A stretch of DNA of 64,000 nt. It comes from Planctomycetia bacterium (lineage in GTDB: Bacteria; Planctomycetota; Phycisphaerae; Phycisphaerales; SM1A02). The stretch lies in assembly GCA_005799495.1 (NCBI GenBank), contig SYGP01000031.1:62001-126000 (forward strand), written 5' to 3'. Position numbers and translations under genes: made by a program. Of the stretch, positions 51,222 to 60,197 are shown piece by piece (position 1 is the stretch's first letter; the number at the start of each line of letters is the position of its first letter). Below the pieces are notes generated by a model that did no database searches, had not been told where the DNA came from, and was given only the letters and a program-made list of their open reading frames with translations.

Positions 51222-52096
51222 AAGAGAGTGCTCGCAACTTCCTCACCGGCATCGTGTCGATCGTCGGACTCGCTGGGTTCGGTTTCCTGCTGTTGCTGTT
51301 CGGCAACATCAACTCATCGCTGCGCCCCTCGTACCCGATGCGCATTCAGGCGAATCAGGCGCTCGGGCTGCGCGTCGGAAGCCAAGTCAGCATGGCCGGC
51401 GTCCCCGTCGGCGAAGTGAAGTCCGTCCGGATCGTGGCAAACCCGCTGCGACCCGCGGAGATCATCGTCAGCATCCACGGCGACATCGATGTGCCCCTCG
51501 GCGCGAAGGCGCAGGTTTCCCAGTCGCTCATTGCGGGCACGGCCCGCCTTGAGTTCTCCCTTCCAGAGGGAACGGATTCGGGAACGGTGTTCGCTCGGGA
51601 TGGAAGCGCAACTCTCGACGCCAACTTTGAGAGCCTTGAGCAGAAGGTCGGCCGACTCCTCGACGAACGGCTCGGGGGGCTCGATGCCGCCATGCGAAGC
51701 ATTCAGTCCGTTGCAGAAGAAGCGCAGAAGTGGCTTGGGGATGAGCAGATGCGGGCCGATGCGAAGACCGCTGTCTGGAAGGCTCAGCAGCTCATTGAAA
51801 CGGCATCCGTGACGATGCAGACAATCACCGAAGCAGCACGGGGGGTGCAGGTCAGTGCGGATGCGCTCGCCGTGCAACTGAAGCCCACCATGGAGCAACT
51901 CGCATCGACGCTGCGCTCGGTGGAACGCCTCACAGAGCAGGCCCGCGACGGCAAGGGAACGATCGGTCAGCTCATGAGCAATCCCGACTTGTACCACTCG
52001 CTCGTCGACTCCGCCGAGCGCCTCAAGCGGACGCTCGGCGAAGTCGAACTGCTGATGCAGAAGATCCGCGCCGAGGGTCTCGGCGTGAAGTTCTGA
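51218..52096 (+). CDS. mlaD: MCE-domain protein, MlaD-like
   Basis: Periplasmic substrate-binding component of the Mla lipid transporter. 292 residues. An N-terminal membrane helix (about 9-30, GIVSIVGLAGFGFLLLLFG) anchors one MCE domain (about 38-118: GLRVGSQVSMAGVPVGEVKS, LGAKAQVSQSLIAGTARLEF). A long helical coiled-coil tail follows (LEQKVGRLLDERLGGLDAAM and on). The order mlaF-mlaD with a missing mlaE suggests the permease lies elsewhere. It converges with the OmpA-type lipoprotein gene. Confidence 0.92.
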   Translation: MKESARNFLTGIVSIVGLAGFGFLLLLFGNINSSLRPSYPMRIQANQALGLRVGSQVSMAGVPVGEVKSVRIVANPLRPAEIIVSIHGDIDVPLGAKAQVSQSLIAGTARLEFSLPEGTDSGTVFARDGSATLDANFESLEQKVGRLLDERLGGLDAAMRSIQSVAEEAQKWLGDEQMRADAKTAVWKAQQLIETASVTMQTITEAARGVQVSADALAVQLKPTMEQLASTLRSVERLTEQARDGKGTIGQLMSNPDLYHSLVDSAERLKRTLGEVELLMQKIRAEGLGVKF

Positions 52097-52159
52097 CGCT
52101 CAAGCGATGTTCGCGACAGCGCGATTCTCGACGCTCGCGCGGCGCACGAAGCGTCCCAG

Positions 52160-52798
52160 TCAGTCGCCAACCACCACGATCTCGACGCGGCGACTCTTCG
52201 ACTTGGTGTCCCGAGGCTGATCGGGGCCGAAGCTCGAGAGCGAGATACGCGTTCCATCGATCCCCTTGGAAATCAGGTACTCACGCACGGCGTAAGCGCG
52301 GGCGAAGCCGAGGTAGTAGTTGTCCTTGTGGGGCGAGAACTTGATCGGATCCGTATCCGTAAAGCCTGCGACATCGATTGCCTTGGAGGAATAGTTGTCC
52401 TTCAAGATGCCGATGATCTTGTCGAGCGACTTCTTCGCGCCCTGCTTCACGGAATCCTTGCCCGAATCGAAGAGCACATCACCTTCGATGGAGACATGAA
52501 TGTCTGCGCCTTGCCCGGTGGCAGTCACGCCCTCGATGCCGGCAAAGGCACCCGCGTCGGCTGTCGGTGTTCCCTCGGAAGGCGTTGCCTCCACGCGCTG
52601 CTCCGCCGCGCGCGCTTGCGCGAGGGCAGCCTGCTTCTCGCGTTCCGCAGCCTCGAGCGCCGTCGATCGCTCCGCCAACTGCTGCTTCAGCGTCTCATTT
52701 TCGCTCAGCAGGACTGCGTTCTGCTTCTGAGCCCCATCGCACCCGGTCATGCCGACAACAAGCGCCACAGCGCTGCAGACAATCCATGTCTTCTTCAT
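52160..52798 (-). CDS. OmpA/Pal-type peptidoglycan-binding lipoprotein
   Basis: 212 residues. A lipoprotein signal (about 1-20) has the lipobox VGMTGC, with the mature protein starting at Cys20. A coiled coil follows (LLSENETLKQQLAERSTALE), then a Thr/Ala/Gly linker and a C-terminal OmpA domain (about 110-210) with the diaminopimelate-binding signature IDVAGFTDTDPIK and RAYAVREYLISKGID. AAGGA precedes the start. A Pal-like or anchoring role in the outer envelope is likely. It is the last gene after xseA-xseB-prepilin peptidase. Confidence 0.9.
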   Translation of the reverse strand: MKKTWIVCSAVALVVGMTGCDGAQKQNAVLLSENETLKQQLAERSTALEAAEREKQAALAQARAAEQRVEATPSEGTPTADAGAFAGIEGVTATGQGADIHVSIEGDVLFDSGKDSVKQGAKKSLDKIIGILKDNYSSKAIDVAGFTDTDPIKFSPHKDNYYLGFARAYAVREYLISKGIDGTRISLSSFGPDQPRDTKSKSRRVEIVVVGD

Positions 52799-52854
52799 CA
52801 GAGAATCCTTTCTCCAGTTTTCGATCCAGTGTGTCGCCGGACCTTCCGCCGACG

Positions 52855-52883
52855 GAGGTATTCAACAGAACTCGATCCGTCAA
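52855..52883 (-). promoter_or_regulatory. Candidate promoter of the OmpA-type lipoprotein gene
   Basis: On the minus strand, TTGACG (52878-52883 complement) is separated by 17 bases from TACCTC (52855-52860 complement). The -35 element is close to consensus, the -10 element weak. It lies about 57 bases before the start codon, inside the 95-base gap after the prepilin peptidase gene. Confidence 0.35.
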
Positions 52884-52893
52884 GTAAAGGGGG

Positions 52894-54093
52894 TCATGCA
52901 AAGAATGCGGGAAAAAGGGTGCGTCCAACTTGCACGAAAGCTGGTCGAGCGACCATCAGCAGCAGCTGCGCAAGCACGAGCCATGGTCCGTATGGAATCT
53001 CTCGGATGCGCTCCGCGCGTTTGCCGCTGACCAGGCGAGAAATGCCCACCCACGCCAGCGCTGGGAAGGGCGCAACGACAAATGCGGTGACGGGATCCAC
53101 CCATCCCATGACCGCACCAACCGCACCCATGAGGTGGACATCTCCGAGCCCCATCGCTTCCTGCCCTCTCCAGAAGGTGCCAGCGATGCGAACGACCCAG
53201 ACGAGACCCGCGCCGACGAAGTATCCAAGCAACGATGCTGCAGCGGCTTGCACCTCAAGGAACGGCTCCCACTCGATCCTGCGGTCCAACAGCCAACCGC
53301 CCATCAACCCACAGGCCACCGGTAGCAAGAAGCGCAACTCAATCCACATTTCGCGCCTCGCATGGGGATAGTCGGCAAAGACCTCGCCTGGACGAACGAA
53401 CTCTTCGTAGTCGCTGAAAGAGCGCCGCCATGCTCGAGTGGCGGTGAGCGCAAGGGACAGCAGAAGCCCAAGTCCGCCTCCGATCGCGGCTGCCGTTGCC
53501 CCTCCACTCGGCAGCGGAAGCGGCCACTTCTGGATTGCCACGGGCGTTGTCAGGGCGGCCTGCAGCGGCCACGCAACAAGTCCCACCACGGTCGGAACAA
53601 GCGTGATTGCGAGAGGAATGGAATAACTCCGAAGGTCCGTGAGTGTGGCGGCGATCAGCGCCGCCAACAGCACGCCGACGGCGAACATCGCAGGAAGGGA
53701 GAGGAGAAATCCCTGGGACTGATAGAACGCCCCTCCAAACGACCTCCAAGATCCGCCGAAGTCCATCACGAACGACTCGAGGTACACGATGGCAAAGAGC
53801 ACCCCGACGGCAAACTCGATGATCGGGTAGCGGATGGGGACTCGTCCACCGCATGACCAACAGCGACCACGGCAGAGGACCCAGCCGAGGACTGGCAGAT
53901 TTTCATGCCACGCCAGTCTCCTGCCACAGTGGATGCAGCGGCTTGGCGGACGGGTGATGCTGATGCCCTGTGGCATCCGCTCGCCGATCACCTGCACGAA
54001 GCTGCCGATGCACGCACCGATTGCCCAAGCGAACAACGCGCCCACCGTCGACGGCCCCCAGATGGTCAGCCAGTGGTCTATCCCGTATTCCAT
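52894..54093 (-). CDS. Prepilin peptidase (A24 family)
   Basis: Bifunctional leader peptidase/N-methyltransferase of type IV pili or type II secretion; integral membrane protein of 399 residues, larger than the usual 250-300. The N-terminal cytoplasmic domain has the zinc pairs CIHCGRRLAWHENLPVLGW and CRGRCWSCGGRVP. The two aspartic protease motifs are DLRSYSIP near residue 170 and GLGDVHLMGAVGAVMGW near 320. The extra length is in a loop after the first protease motif (about 215-310). It is 38 bases downstream of xseB. No pilin gene is in the window. Confidence 0.92.
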   Translation of the reverse strand: MEYGIDHWLTIWGPSTVGALFAWAIGACIGSFVQVIGERMPQGISITRPPSRCIHCGRRLAWHENLPVLGWVLCRGRCWSCGGRVPIRYPIIEFAVGVLFAIVYLESFVMDFGGSWRSFGGAFYQSQGFLLSLPAMFAVGVLLAALIAATLTDLRSYSIPLAITLVPTVVGLVAWPLQAALTTPVAIQKWPLPLPSGGATAAAIGGGLGLLLSLALTATRAWRRSFSDYEEFVRPGEVFADYPHARREMWIELRFLLPVACGLMGGWLLDRRIEWEPFLEVQAAAASLLGYFVGAGLVWVVRIAGTFWRGQEAMGLGDVHLMGAVGAVMGWVDPVTAFVVAPFPALAWVGISRLVSGKRAERIREIPYGPWLVLAQLLLMVARPAFVQVGRTLFPAFFA

Positions 54094-54131
54094 CGAACTG
54101 TCCTATCGGCCAAGGTGCATCGAAAGATCGT

Positions 54132-54443
54132 CTAGCGCGGTGCGTCGCCCTTCGCAAGATCGGCTGCCGAGATGCGTTCCACCTCCGTCTTGGCGGCATC
54201 GAGCACATCCCTGCAACGGCGCACGAGTGCAGCGCCACGTCGATACTGCTGCAGACTTTCCTCGAGCGGAATCTCTCCGGATTCAATCCGAGCGATGATC
54301 CCTTCGAGTTCTGCAATGGCCACTTCGTAGGTGAGCGAAGACACGCCATCGCCGTTGTCGGGGGCGCGCGCAGAGGCGCGAGCGCCTCCCTGCGGCGCTG
54401 CGTGTGGATCCCGCGCTCCATCCGATGCTTTCATGGCAGTCAT
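54132..54443 (-). CDS. xseB: Exodeoxyribonuclease VII small subunit
   Basis: 103 residues; the core (about 34-95) is the two-helix XseB fold with LTYEVAIAELEGIIARIESG and PLEESLQQYRRGAALVRRC. An Ala/Arg/Pro-rich 33-residue N-terminus is extra relative to most XseB proteins (about 80). The start may instead be the second ATG, three codons later. It overlaps the xseA stop by four bases (ATGA), as expected for subunits of one enzyme. Confidence 0.93.
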   Translation of the reverse strand: MTAMKASDGARDPHAAPQGGARASARAPDNGDGVSSLTYEVAIAELEGIIARIESGEIPLEESLQQYRRGAALVRRCRDVLDAAKTEVERISAADLAKGDAPR

Positions 54444-55921
54444 GAAGGCAGTCTACGCGTCGAGGGAGCAGGTGGTGGCGGCACGACCGTTGCTGCAGGC
54501 GCATTGGGCTGCTTCGACTTGACGGCGCTTTGGATGCTCCCATCCGCAAGCACCGTTTCAATCTGCGAGCCCTCGTCGATCTCATGGACCGATCGAACGG
54601 CGGTGCCGTCCGAGCGAAGCGTGAGCGAGAATCCCCGTCGGAATACGGCCGCTGGTCCGACAGCTTCAAGGGTTCGCGATGCCGAGTCGATTGCCGCGGA
54701 CGCTCGCATCAGGGACGCATCGAGGACCCGCGACAGCATCGACCCCGTCGCTTCGACACGGGCTTGCTGCGCTGACAGCCGCTGCAGCGGATGATGCCGC
54801 GCCAGGCGCGCCGAGCGCGACTGGGTATGCGCAAGCTGCCTGCCGAGCCAAGCGGACATCGTTCCGCCGAGAGCCACAGCGAGCGCGGACACACGCCCCA
54901 TCTGCACCGCGATGACGCCCGCGGGGTCCGAAACCGCGCGCGCCCGCGCCGCCGCGTGGATGCGCGCCGCTGCGCGTTCCAGGAGGGCACCCTGCGCGCG
55001 CGCAAGCCTCCGCGCAAGCGCCGAAGTCTGCTCGTGCAGTGCGGCACGGTCTGCAAGTGTCTCGGTGATCGCCCGCGATGGCGTTGGCGCACGGAAGTCT
55101 GCCACGAGATCCGCGATGGTCGTATCGCTCTCGTGCCCGATACCCGTGACCACAGGCGTGCGACAGGCGAAGATCGCGTCCGCCACGACGCGTTCATTGA
55201 AGGACCAGAGATCCTCGCGACTTCCGCCGCCGCGAACGAGCAGGATGACCTCGATGCCGAGCGTTGGCGCGGCCTCATCGACAGCCGCAATGGCATTCGC
55301 GATCGCCGCTGCGGCGCCGCTTCCCTGGACACGCACATCGACCGCCAGGATTCGCGTGGCTGGAAACGAACTCGCTGCCGCGTGAAAACAGTCATGTTCC
55401 GCAGCGCTGCCCGCGCTTGTCACCAGTGCAATGCACATCGGCACGGCAGGCAGAGGCACCTTCGCGGATTCATCGAAGTAGCCGAGCGCCCGCAGTTCAT
55501 CGCACAACTCGCGGAAGCGCGCATCGAGATCCCCCGCCCCCGCATGGGCGAGTTGGCTGACTTGAATCTGCGTCCTTCCCTGCGGCTTGTAGTGCGTCAC
55601 GGTTCCACGGATGAGCAACGAGCCACCATCGACTGGCTTGACCGTGGATCGATCCGCCGTGGAGCGGAACATCATGCAGTCGATGCGTGACTCCGCGTCC
55701 TTGATGCTGAAGTACCAATGACCGCTGACACAGCGCGCGTTCGACACTTCTCCGATGACGAGCACCTGTCCGACGCCCTGCTCGAGCGTGCGCTGGATCC
55801 GATCCGCCAGCGCGGAGACAGTGAGCGGCTCCTGCGGTGCGGCGGGCTCTGGATCGTCCGCCGCGGGCTTCGAAAACAGCCCTTGCGCGAGTGAGCGGTG
55901 ATCGCCGATGCGCCGTGCCAT
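54440..55921 (-). CDS. xseA: Exodeoxyribonuclease VII large subunit
   Basis: Single-strand-specific exonuclease in mismatch and repair pathways. 493 residues. The N-terminal OB fold (about 29-120) includes VIGEVSNARCVSGHWYFSIK; the catalytic domain has ALVTSAGSAAEHD near 158, LLVRGGGSREDLWSFNERVV near 220 and PVVTGIGHESDTTIADLVAD near 250. A long coiled coil and a VFRRGFSLTLRSDG C-terminal block follow. The upstream open frame beyond 55921 lies antisense to recG. The recG start is only 17 bases away on the other strand. Confidence 0.94.
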   Translation of the reverse strand: MARRIGDHRSLAQGLFSKPAADDPEPAAPQEPLTVSALADRIQRTLEQGVGQVLVIGEVSNARCVSGHWYFSIKDAESRIDCMMFRSTADRSTVKPVDGGSLLIRGTVTHYKPQGRTQIQVSQLAHAGAGDLDARFRELCDELRALGYFDESAKVPLPAVPMCIALVTSAGSAAEHDCFHAAASSFPATRILAVDVRVQGSGAAAAIANAIAAVDEAAPTLGIEVILLVRGGGSREDLWSFNERVVADAIFACRTPVVTGIGHESDTTIADLVADFRAPTPSRAITETLADRAALHEQTSALARRLARAQGALLERAAARIHAAARARAVSDPAGVIAVQMGRVSALAVALGGTMSAWLGRQLAHTQSRSARLARHHPLQRLSAQQARVEATGSMLSRVLDASLMRASAAIDSASRTLEAVGPAAVFRRGFSLTLRSDGTAVRSVHEIDEGSQIETVLADGSIQSAVKSKQPNAPAATVVPPPPAPSTRRLPS

Positions 55922-55938
55922 GGGGCTATCGTAGGGTC

Positions 55939-58098
55939 GTGCCGCCGCATTCCTCGCCACCGACCGATCTCTCGCGCGGAGCTTCCACGGGGCGACTGAC
56001 TCAACCGCTCTCCCATCTGGGCATTCTCGATCCTCTCGCGGTGGAACGGCTCGATCGCATGGGTCTCCAGACGCTGGGTGATCTCGCATGGCACTTGCCC
56101 ATGCGCTACGAACTGGAGATGGCGGAAGAGTCCGTGCAGGATGCGGTCGCCGCAACGACTGAACTCGATGCGCAGGCGCAGCGCACATCCATTCGCTCGA
56201 TCCGCGGCGAGATCGACAAGGTGCGCCGAACCACGGGGCGCCATTCGCGCATCGAAGCAACCCTCACCGATGGCAGCAGCGCCATCAAGCTGACATGGTT
56301 CAACATGCCGTGGATGGCGACGCGACTGCACCCGGGAGCAACAGGTGTCGCCCGCGGCAAGATCCACGTGCGCAAGGGCAAGGTGGAGATGGTGAATCCC
56401 CGCTGGGAGCACGCATCGCCCGATGCTCCGTCGACCGCGCCGGAAGTGGGTCGCCTCAAGCCGATCTACCGAGCAAGCGAGGAGGTGGCAAGCGCACACA
56501 TCGAGTGGCTCGTTCGGCAGACCCTCCCCAAGATGACGGCGGGCGCCATCGACACGCTCCCGGAGACGCTTCGCGCTCGACGCGCCCTGCCCACATTGGG
56601 TGACGCACTCCGTCTGGTGCACGCACCTGCAACGCTCGACGAGGCACGCCTCGGCAGCGAACGATTGGCTTTCGACGAACTGCTTCGACTGCAATTGGCC
56701 ATGGCGATCCGCCGATGGGAGGTGCGGCACACCACCCAAGCGGTCGCACTGCCGTTCAGCGAGGATGTGCGCGCGAAGATTCTGGCGCGCCTTCCGTTCG
56801 AACTGTCGGCGCAGCAGGTGAAGGCGTGCGCAGAGATCGACGAGGATCTCCAGCGAACGCTTCCCATGAATCGCCTGCTGCAGGGTGATGTGGGATCCGG
56901 GAAGACCGCCGTTGCGGTCTACGCAATGCTCCGCGCCGTCGCACAGGGGCATCAGGCAGCGCTGCTGGCTCCGACGGAGATCCTTGCCGAGCAGCACCAC
57001 GCCGTGATCGAGTCCATGCTCGCAGGCAGCCGCGTTCGCACCGCGCTGGTGCATGGCAGCCTGCGTGCGGCGGACCGCGACATGGTCCGCATGGGCATCG
57101 AAGCCGGCGCGTTCGATCTGGTCGTTGGAACGCACGCACTGCTCGGCGGCGATATCCGATTTCGGAGCCTCGCCGTGGCGGTGATTGATGAACAGCACCG
57201 CTTCGGCGTGGAGCAGCGCGCCGTCCTGCGCGGGAAATCCGGCGCGGCGCGAGCCATGCCGCACCTCCTGGCGATGACCGCAACGCCGATTCCGCGGACA
57301 CTCGCATTGACATTCTTCGGCGACCTCGATGTCTCGTCCCTGCGCGGGTTGCTTCCGGGTCGGTCACCACCCGTGACGCGCGTGATGCCATCGGGGCGTG
57401 CGGCCGAGGTGTACACCTGGGTTCGCTCCCGCCTGGATGCAGGCGACCAAGCCTTCATCGTGGTGCCGGCTGTCGAGGACGCAGGGCACGGACTGAAGGA
57501 TGTCGCCACCCATGCCGACCAACTGGCACGCGGCTCTCTGGCGGGACTGCGCATCGGCCAACTCCATGGACAGATGCGGGGCGAAGATGCCGATCGCGTC
57601 CTGAGCGCCTTTCGCAGAAAGGAACTCGACGCGCTCGTTGCCACCGTCGTGATTGAGGTGGGCGTCGACATTCCCGACGCCTCCATCATGGTGATTGAGC
57701 ATGCAGAGCGATTCGGACTCGCACAGCTTCATCAACTGCGTGGTCGCGTCGGGCGCGGCGGTCGACGCGGCTTCTGTGTGCTGATTGGCGATCCCACCAC
57801 GGATGTTGCACGGCAGCGACTGCAAGCCGTCGCAACCTGCACGGACGGTTTTCAACTCGCCGAGATGGACTTGCGCCTGCGAGGCCCTGGGGAGTTCTTC
57901 GGTGCGCGCCAATCAGGACTGGCACCACTGTGGGTTGCAGATCTGGACCGTGACCTGCCGCTCATCGAGGAAACGCGCCGTGAGGCGGAGAGCATCTTCG
58001 ACGCAGATCCCCTGCTGCGCAGCAGCGAAATCGCGCGACTGCGGGAGGATGTGCTGACCCTCTACGGCGCATCGCTCGGAATCGGCGACATGGGCTAA
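55939..58098 (+). CDS. recG: ATP-dependent DNA helicase RecG
   Basis: Branch-migration helicase that remodels stalled forks and Holliday junctions. 719 residues. An N-terminal wedge/OB domain (LTQPLSHLGILDPLAVERL ... AWHLPMRYE) is followed by helicase motifs: GDVGSGKTAVAVYAM (Walker A), APTEILAEQHH (Ia), DEQHRFGVEQR (II), MTATPIPRTLALT (III), VIEVGVDIPDASIMV (V) and HQLRGRVGRGGRRGFC (VI). The GTG at 55939 is preferred; an ATG-based longer frame overlaps xseA. It is followed 12 bases later by the ABC ATPase, which may share the transcript. Confidence 0.94.
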   Translation: MPPHSSPPTDLSRGASTGRLTQPLSHLGILDPLAVERLDRMGLQTLGDLAWHLPMRYELEMAEESVQDAVAATTELDAQAQRTSIRSIRGEIDKVRRTTGRHSRIEATLTDGSSAIKLTWFNMPWMATRLHPGATGVARGKIHVRKGKVEMVNPRWEHASPDAPSTAPEVGRLKPIYRASEEVASAHIEWLVRQTLPKMTAGAIDTLPETLRARRALPTLGDALRLVHAPATLDEARLGSERLAFDELLRLQLAMAIRRWEVRHTTQAVALPFSEDVRAKILARLPFELSAQQVKACAEIDEDLQRTLPMNRLLQGDVGSGKTAVAVYAMLRAVAQGHQAALLAPTEILAEQHHAVIESMLAGSRVRTALVHGSLRAADRDMVRMGIEAGAFDLVVGTHALLGGDIRFRSLAVAVIDEQHRFGVEQRAVLRGKSGAARAMPHLLAMTATPIPRTLALTFFGDLDVSSLRGLLPGRSPPVTRVMPSGRAAEVYTWVRSRLDAGDQAFIVVPAVEDAGHGLKDVATHADQLARGSLAGLRIGQLHGQMRGEDADRVLSAFRRKELDALVATVVIEVGVDIPDASIMVIEHAERFGLAQLHQLRGRVGRGGRRGFCVLIGDPTTDVARQRLQAVATCTDGFQLAEMDLRLRGPGEFFGARQSGLAPLWVADLDRDLPLIEETRREAESIFDADPLLRSSEIARLREDVLTLYGASLGIGDMG

Positions 58099-58110
58099 CC
58101 TTTCGCTGCT

Positions 58111-58812
58111 GTGACGAACTTCGATCCCCAAGGAGGCGTGTCGATTCGAGGTTTGCGCTTCCGCTACGACCGTGGATTCACGCTCGAAGTGGCTCGCCTC
58201 GATGTTGCCGCAGGAGAGCAGGTGCTGTTTGCGGGCGCATCCGGCTGCGGCAAGTCCACGTTGCTCCATCTGATTTCTGGCATCGAAACGCCCGAAACCG
58301 GCTCACTGTTCATCGGCGGCACCGACATCTGTGCACTCCGCGGCAGCGCGCGCGACACATTCCGCGGGCGACGCGTCGGCATGGTGTTCCAGACCTTTCA
58401 ACTCCTGCAGGGGTTCACGGCGCTTGAAAATGTCCTGTTGTCCCTGATGCTCGGGGCTCCCACGCTCGACCGACCGCGCGTCCGCGCGGAGGCGGCGCTC
58501 GAACGCCTCGGCATGCGCGATCTTCACGCGCCCGTCGAGCGGCTGTCCGTTGGCCAGCAGCAGCGAGTTGCCGTTGCGCGCGCAATCGTGACGGAACCGT
58601 CGGTCGTTCTTGCCGATGAACCCACCGCGAGCCTCGATCCGGCGAATGCGGAAGCGGCCGTGGACCTCATTCGAAGCGCAGCGCGAGTGGCCGGCGCGGC
58701 CCTCATCGTCACGAGCCACGACCCAGCACTTCGGAGCGTCTTTTCACGAACGGTGGATGTTGCGCAGTTCGGTGTGGCCTCGGCGACGGGGCTCGCGGGA
58801 GCGGCACGATGA
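58111..58812 (+). CDS. ABC transporter ATP-binding protein (LolD/MacB-type)
   Basis: 233 residues, the length of stand-alone exporter ATPases of the LolD/MacB class. Walker A GASGCGKSTLLHLISGIETP near residue 46, Q-loop VFQTFQLLQGFTALENV near 91, signature LSVGQQQRVAVARAIVTEP near 146, Walker B LADEPTASLDP near 166 and TSHDPALRSVFSRTVDV. Such ATPases pair with FtsX-like permeases, as here. A GTG start 12 bases after recG is used. Its stop overlaps the permease start (ATGA). Confidence 0.92.
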   Translation: MTNFDPQGGVSIRGLRFRYDRGFTLEVARLDVAAGEQVLFAGASGCGKSTLLHLISGIETPETGSLFIGGTDICALRGSARDTFRGRRVGMVFQTFQLLQGFTALENVLLSLMLGAPTLDRPRVRAEAALERLGMRDLHAPVERLSVGQQQRVAVARAIVTEPSVVLADEPTASLDPANAEAAVDLIRSAARVAGAALIVTSHDPALRSVFSRTVDVAQFGVASATGLAGAAR

Positions 58813-60185
58813 GCGGCGGAGTGAGCGACATGACGATCGTCCTGCGCAGCCTGCAGACGCGTGCGCTGGCCACGGGCGTTGCAACGGCGCTCGTCGCCAT
58901 CGCCGTTGCGCTGCTGCTCGTGCTGTTGTCGCTCCGCGAGGCTGCATCGCAGGCGTTCCGACGCGGGACGGGAAACACCCACCTGCTCATCAGTGCGGAC
59001 GCGAGTCCGCTCGTGGCGGTCCTCAACGGACTCTTCTATGCCAACGCGCCGGCCAATCCGATCCCCTGGGCGAAGTTCAAGGAGATTGAGGATGGATTCC
59101 CTTGGCAGTGGTGCATCCCCACGCAGCTGGGCGATTCCTTCCGAGGCAGTCCAGTGATGGCGACGCGAGCGGAGTTCTTGACGGACTTTGAACCCGTGGC
59201 TGGAGCGCCCTTCCAGTTTTCCGATGGACGAGTCTTCGAGGAGGCATTCGAGGTGGTCGTCGGCTCGTCTGTTGCGCAGGATCACTCCCTCCAAGTTGGG
59301 CAGCAGATCGTGTTTTCGCATGGCAGCAGCGGAAGCCGCGAAGGCGGTCACGAGCATGCGGACCACCCCTACGAGGTGGTGGGCATCTTGCAACCAACGG
59401 GCTCTGCGCACGACCGCGCGTTGTTCACGAACCTCGCGAGCACTTGGGTCATTCATGCGGAAGAGAAGCGGGCGCATGACACGGAGGCACCCGTCGCCGA
59501 GGCGCCGACTCCCAAGAGTGATGCGTCTTCCTCGCCGAAGGGCGAGGCGAGTGATGATCACCAACACGATCATGCACATGACCATGTGCATGTGGATGAG
59601 GCAGACCTCCGTGATGACGAGAAGCTGATCACCGGGATCCTGCTTCGGATCCCGACGCGCCCCGGCAGCGACTCGTCCGCATCGATTGCGGCGCAGTTCG
59701 ATCGAATGCGGCGTGATGTTTCGATCACCGTCGCGCAGCCTGCGCAGCAGATCGGCAGACTGATGGCGCTCATCGGCGACATCGACTGGCTCTTCGTTGC
59801 GATGGCGGTGGTGGTTCTCGTTTCAAGTGCAGCGAGCATCCTGCTGGCCATGGTCTCGTCGATGGAACTGCGTCGCCGACAGGTGGCGATTCTGAGGGTG
59901 CTCGGCGCGAGCGCGTGGCGGGTGTTCGCTCTGGCCATCACCGAGAGCACGCTCATCGGCCTGCTCGGCGCAGGGCTGGGCGCAGCGCTCGCGTTGCTCG
60001 GAGGACAGATCGCGACGACACTCCTTCAAGAGCGGGTCGGCGTTGTCATCGCAGGTGCCATTGATCTGCGATCGGCGGTCCTTGTCACTGCGGGCGCCGT
60101 GGTACTCGCTGCCGTTGCCGGCATCATTCCGGCGATCAAGGCCTATCGCACCTCGATTGCTCGCCATCTCCGCCCACTGGCCTAG
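58809..60185 (+). CDS. FtsX/MacB-like ABC permease with a histidine-rich loop
   Basis: 458 residues. One N-terminal membrane helix (about 18-42), a large extracytoplasmic domain, then three C-terminal helices ending in the FtsX-type block (VVLVSSAASILLAMVSSMEL; RRQVAILRVLGASAWRVFAL). Just before the last helices the extracytoplasmic domain carries an Asp/His-rich stretch (about 248-266: DDHQHDHAHDHVHVDEADL), a strong candidate for binding zinc or another transition metal. The ATPase gene precedes it by overlap, and a DUF3299 gene follows by 12 bases. Together the three match the ATPase-permease-DUF3299 grouping of zinc-responsive loci in proteobacteria. Confidence 0.9.
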   Translation: MSGGVSDMTIVLRSLQTRALATGVATALVAIAVALLLVLLSLREAASQAFRRGTGNTHLLISADASPLVAVLNGLFYANAPANPIPWAKFKEIEDGFPWQWCIPTQLGDSFRGSPVMATRAEFLTDFEPVAGAPFQFSDGRVFEEAFEVVVGSSVAQDHSLQVGQQIVFSHGSSGSREGGHEHADHPYEVVGILQPTGSAHDRALFTNLASTWVIHAEEKRAHDTEAPVAEAPTPKSDASSSPKGEASDDHQHDHAHDHVHVDEADLRDDEKLITGILLRIPTRPGSDSSASIAAQFDRMRRDVSITVAQPAQQIGRLMALIGDIDWLFVAMAVVVLVSSAASILLAMVSSMELRRRQVAILRVLGASAWRVFALAITESTLIGLLGAGLGAALALLGGQIATTLLQERVGVVIAGAIDLRSAVLVTAGAVVLAAVAGIIPAIKAYRTSIARHLRPLA

Positions 60186-60197
60186 GCTCTCGATCGA

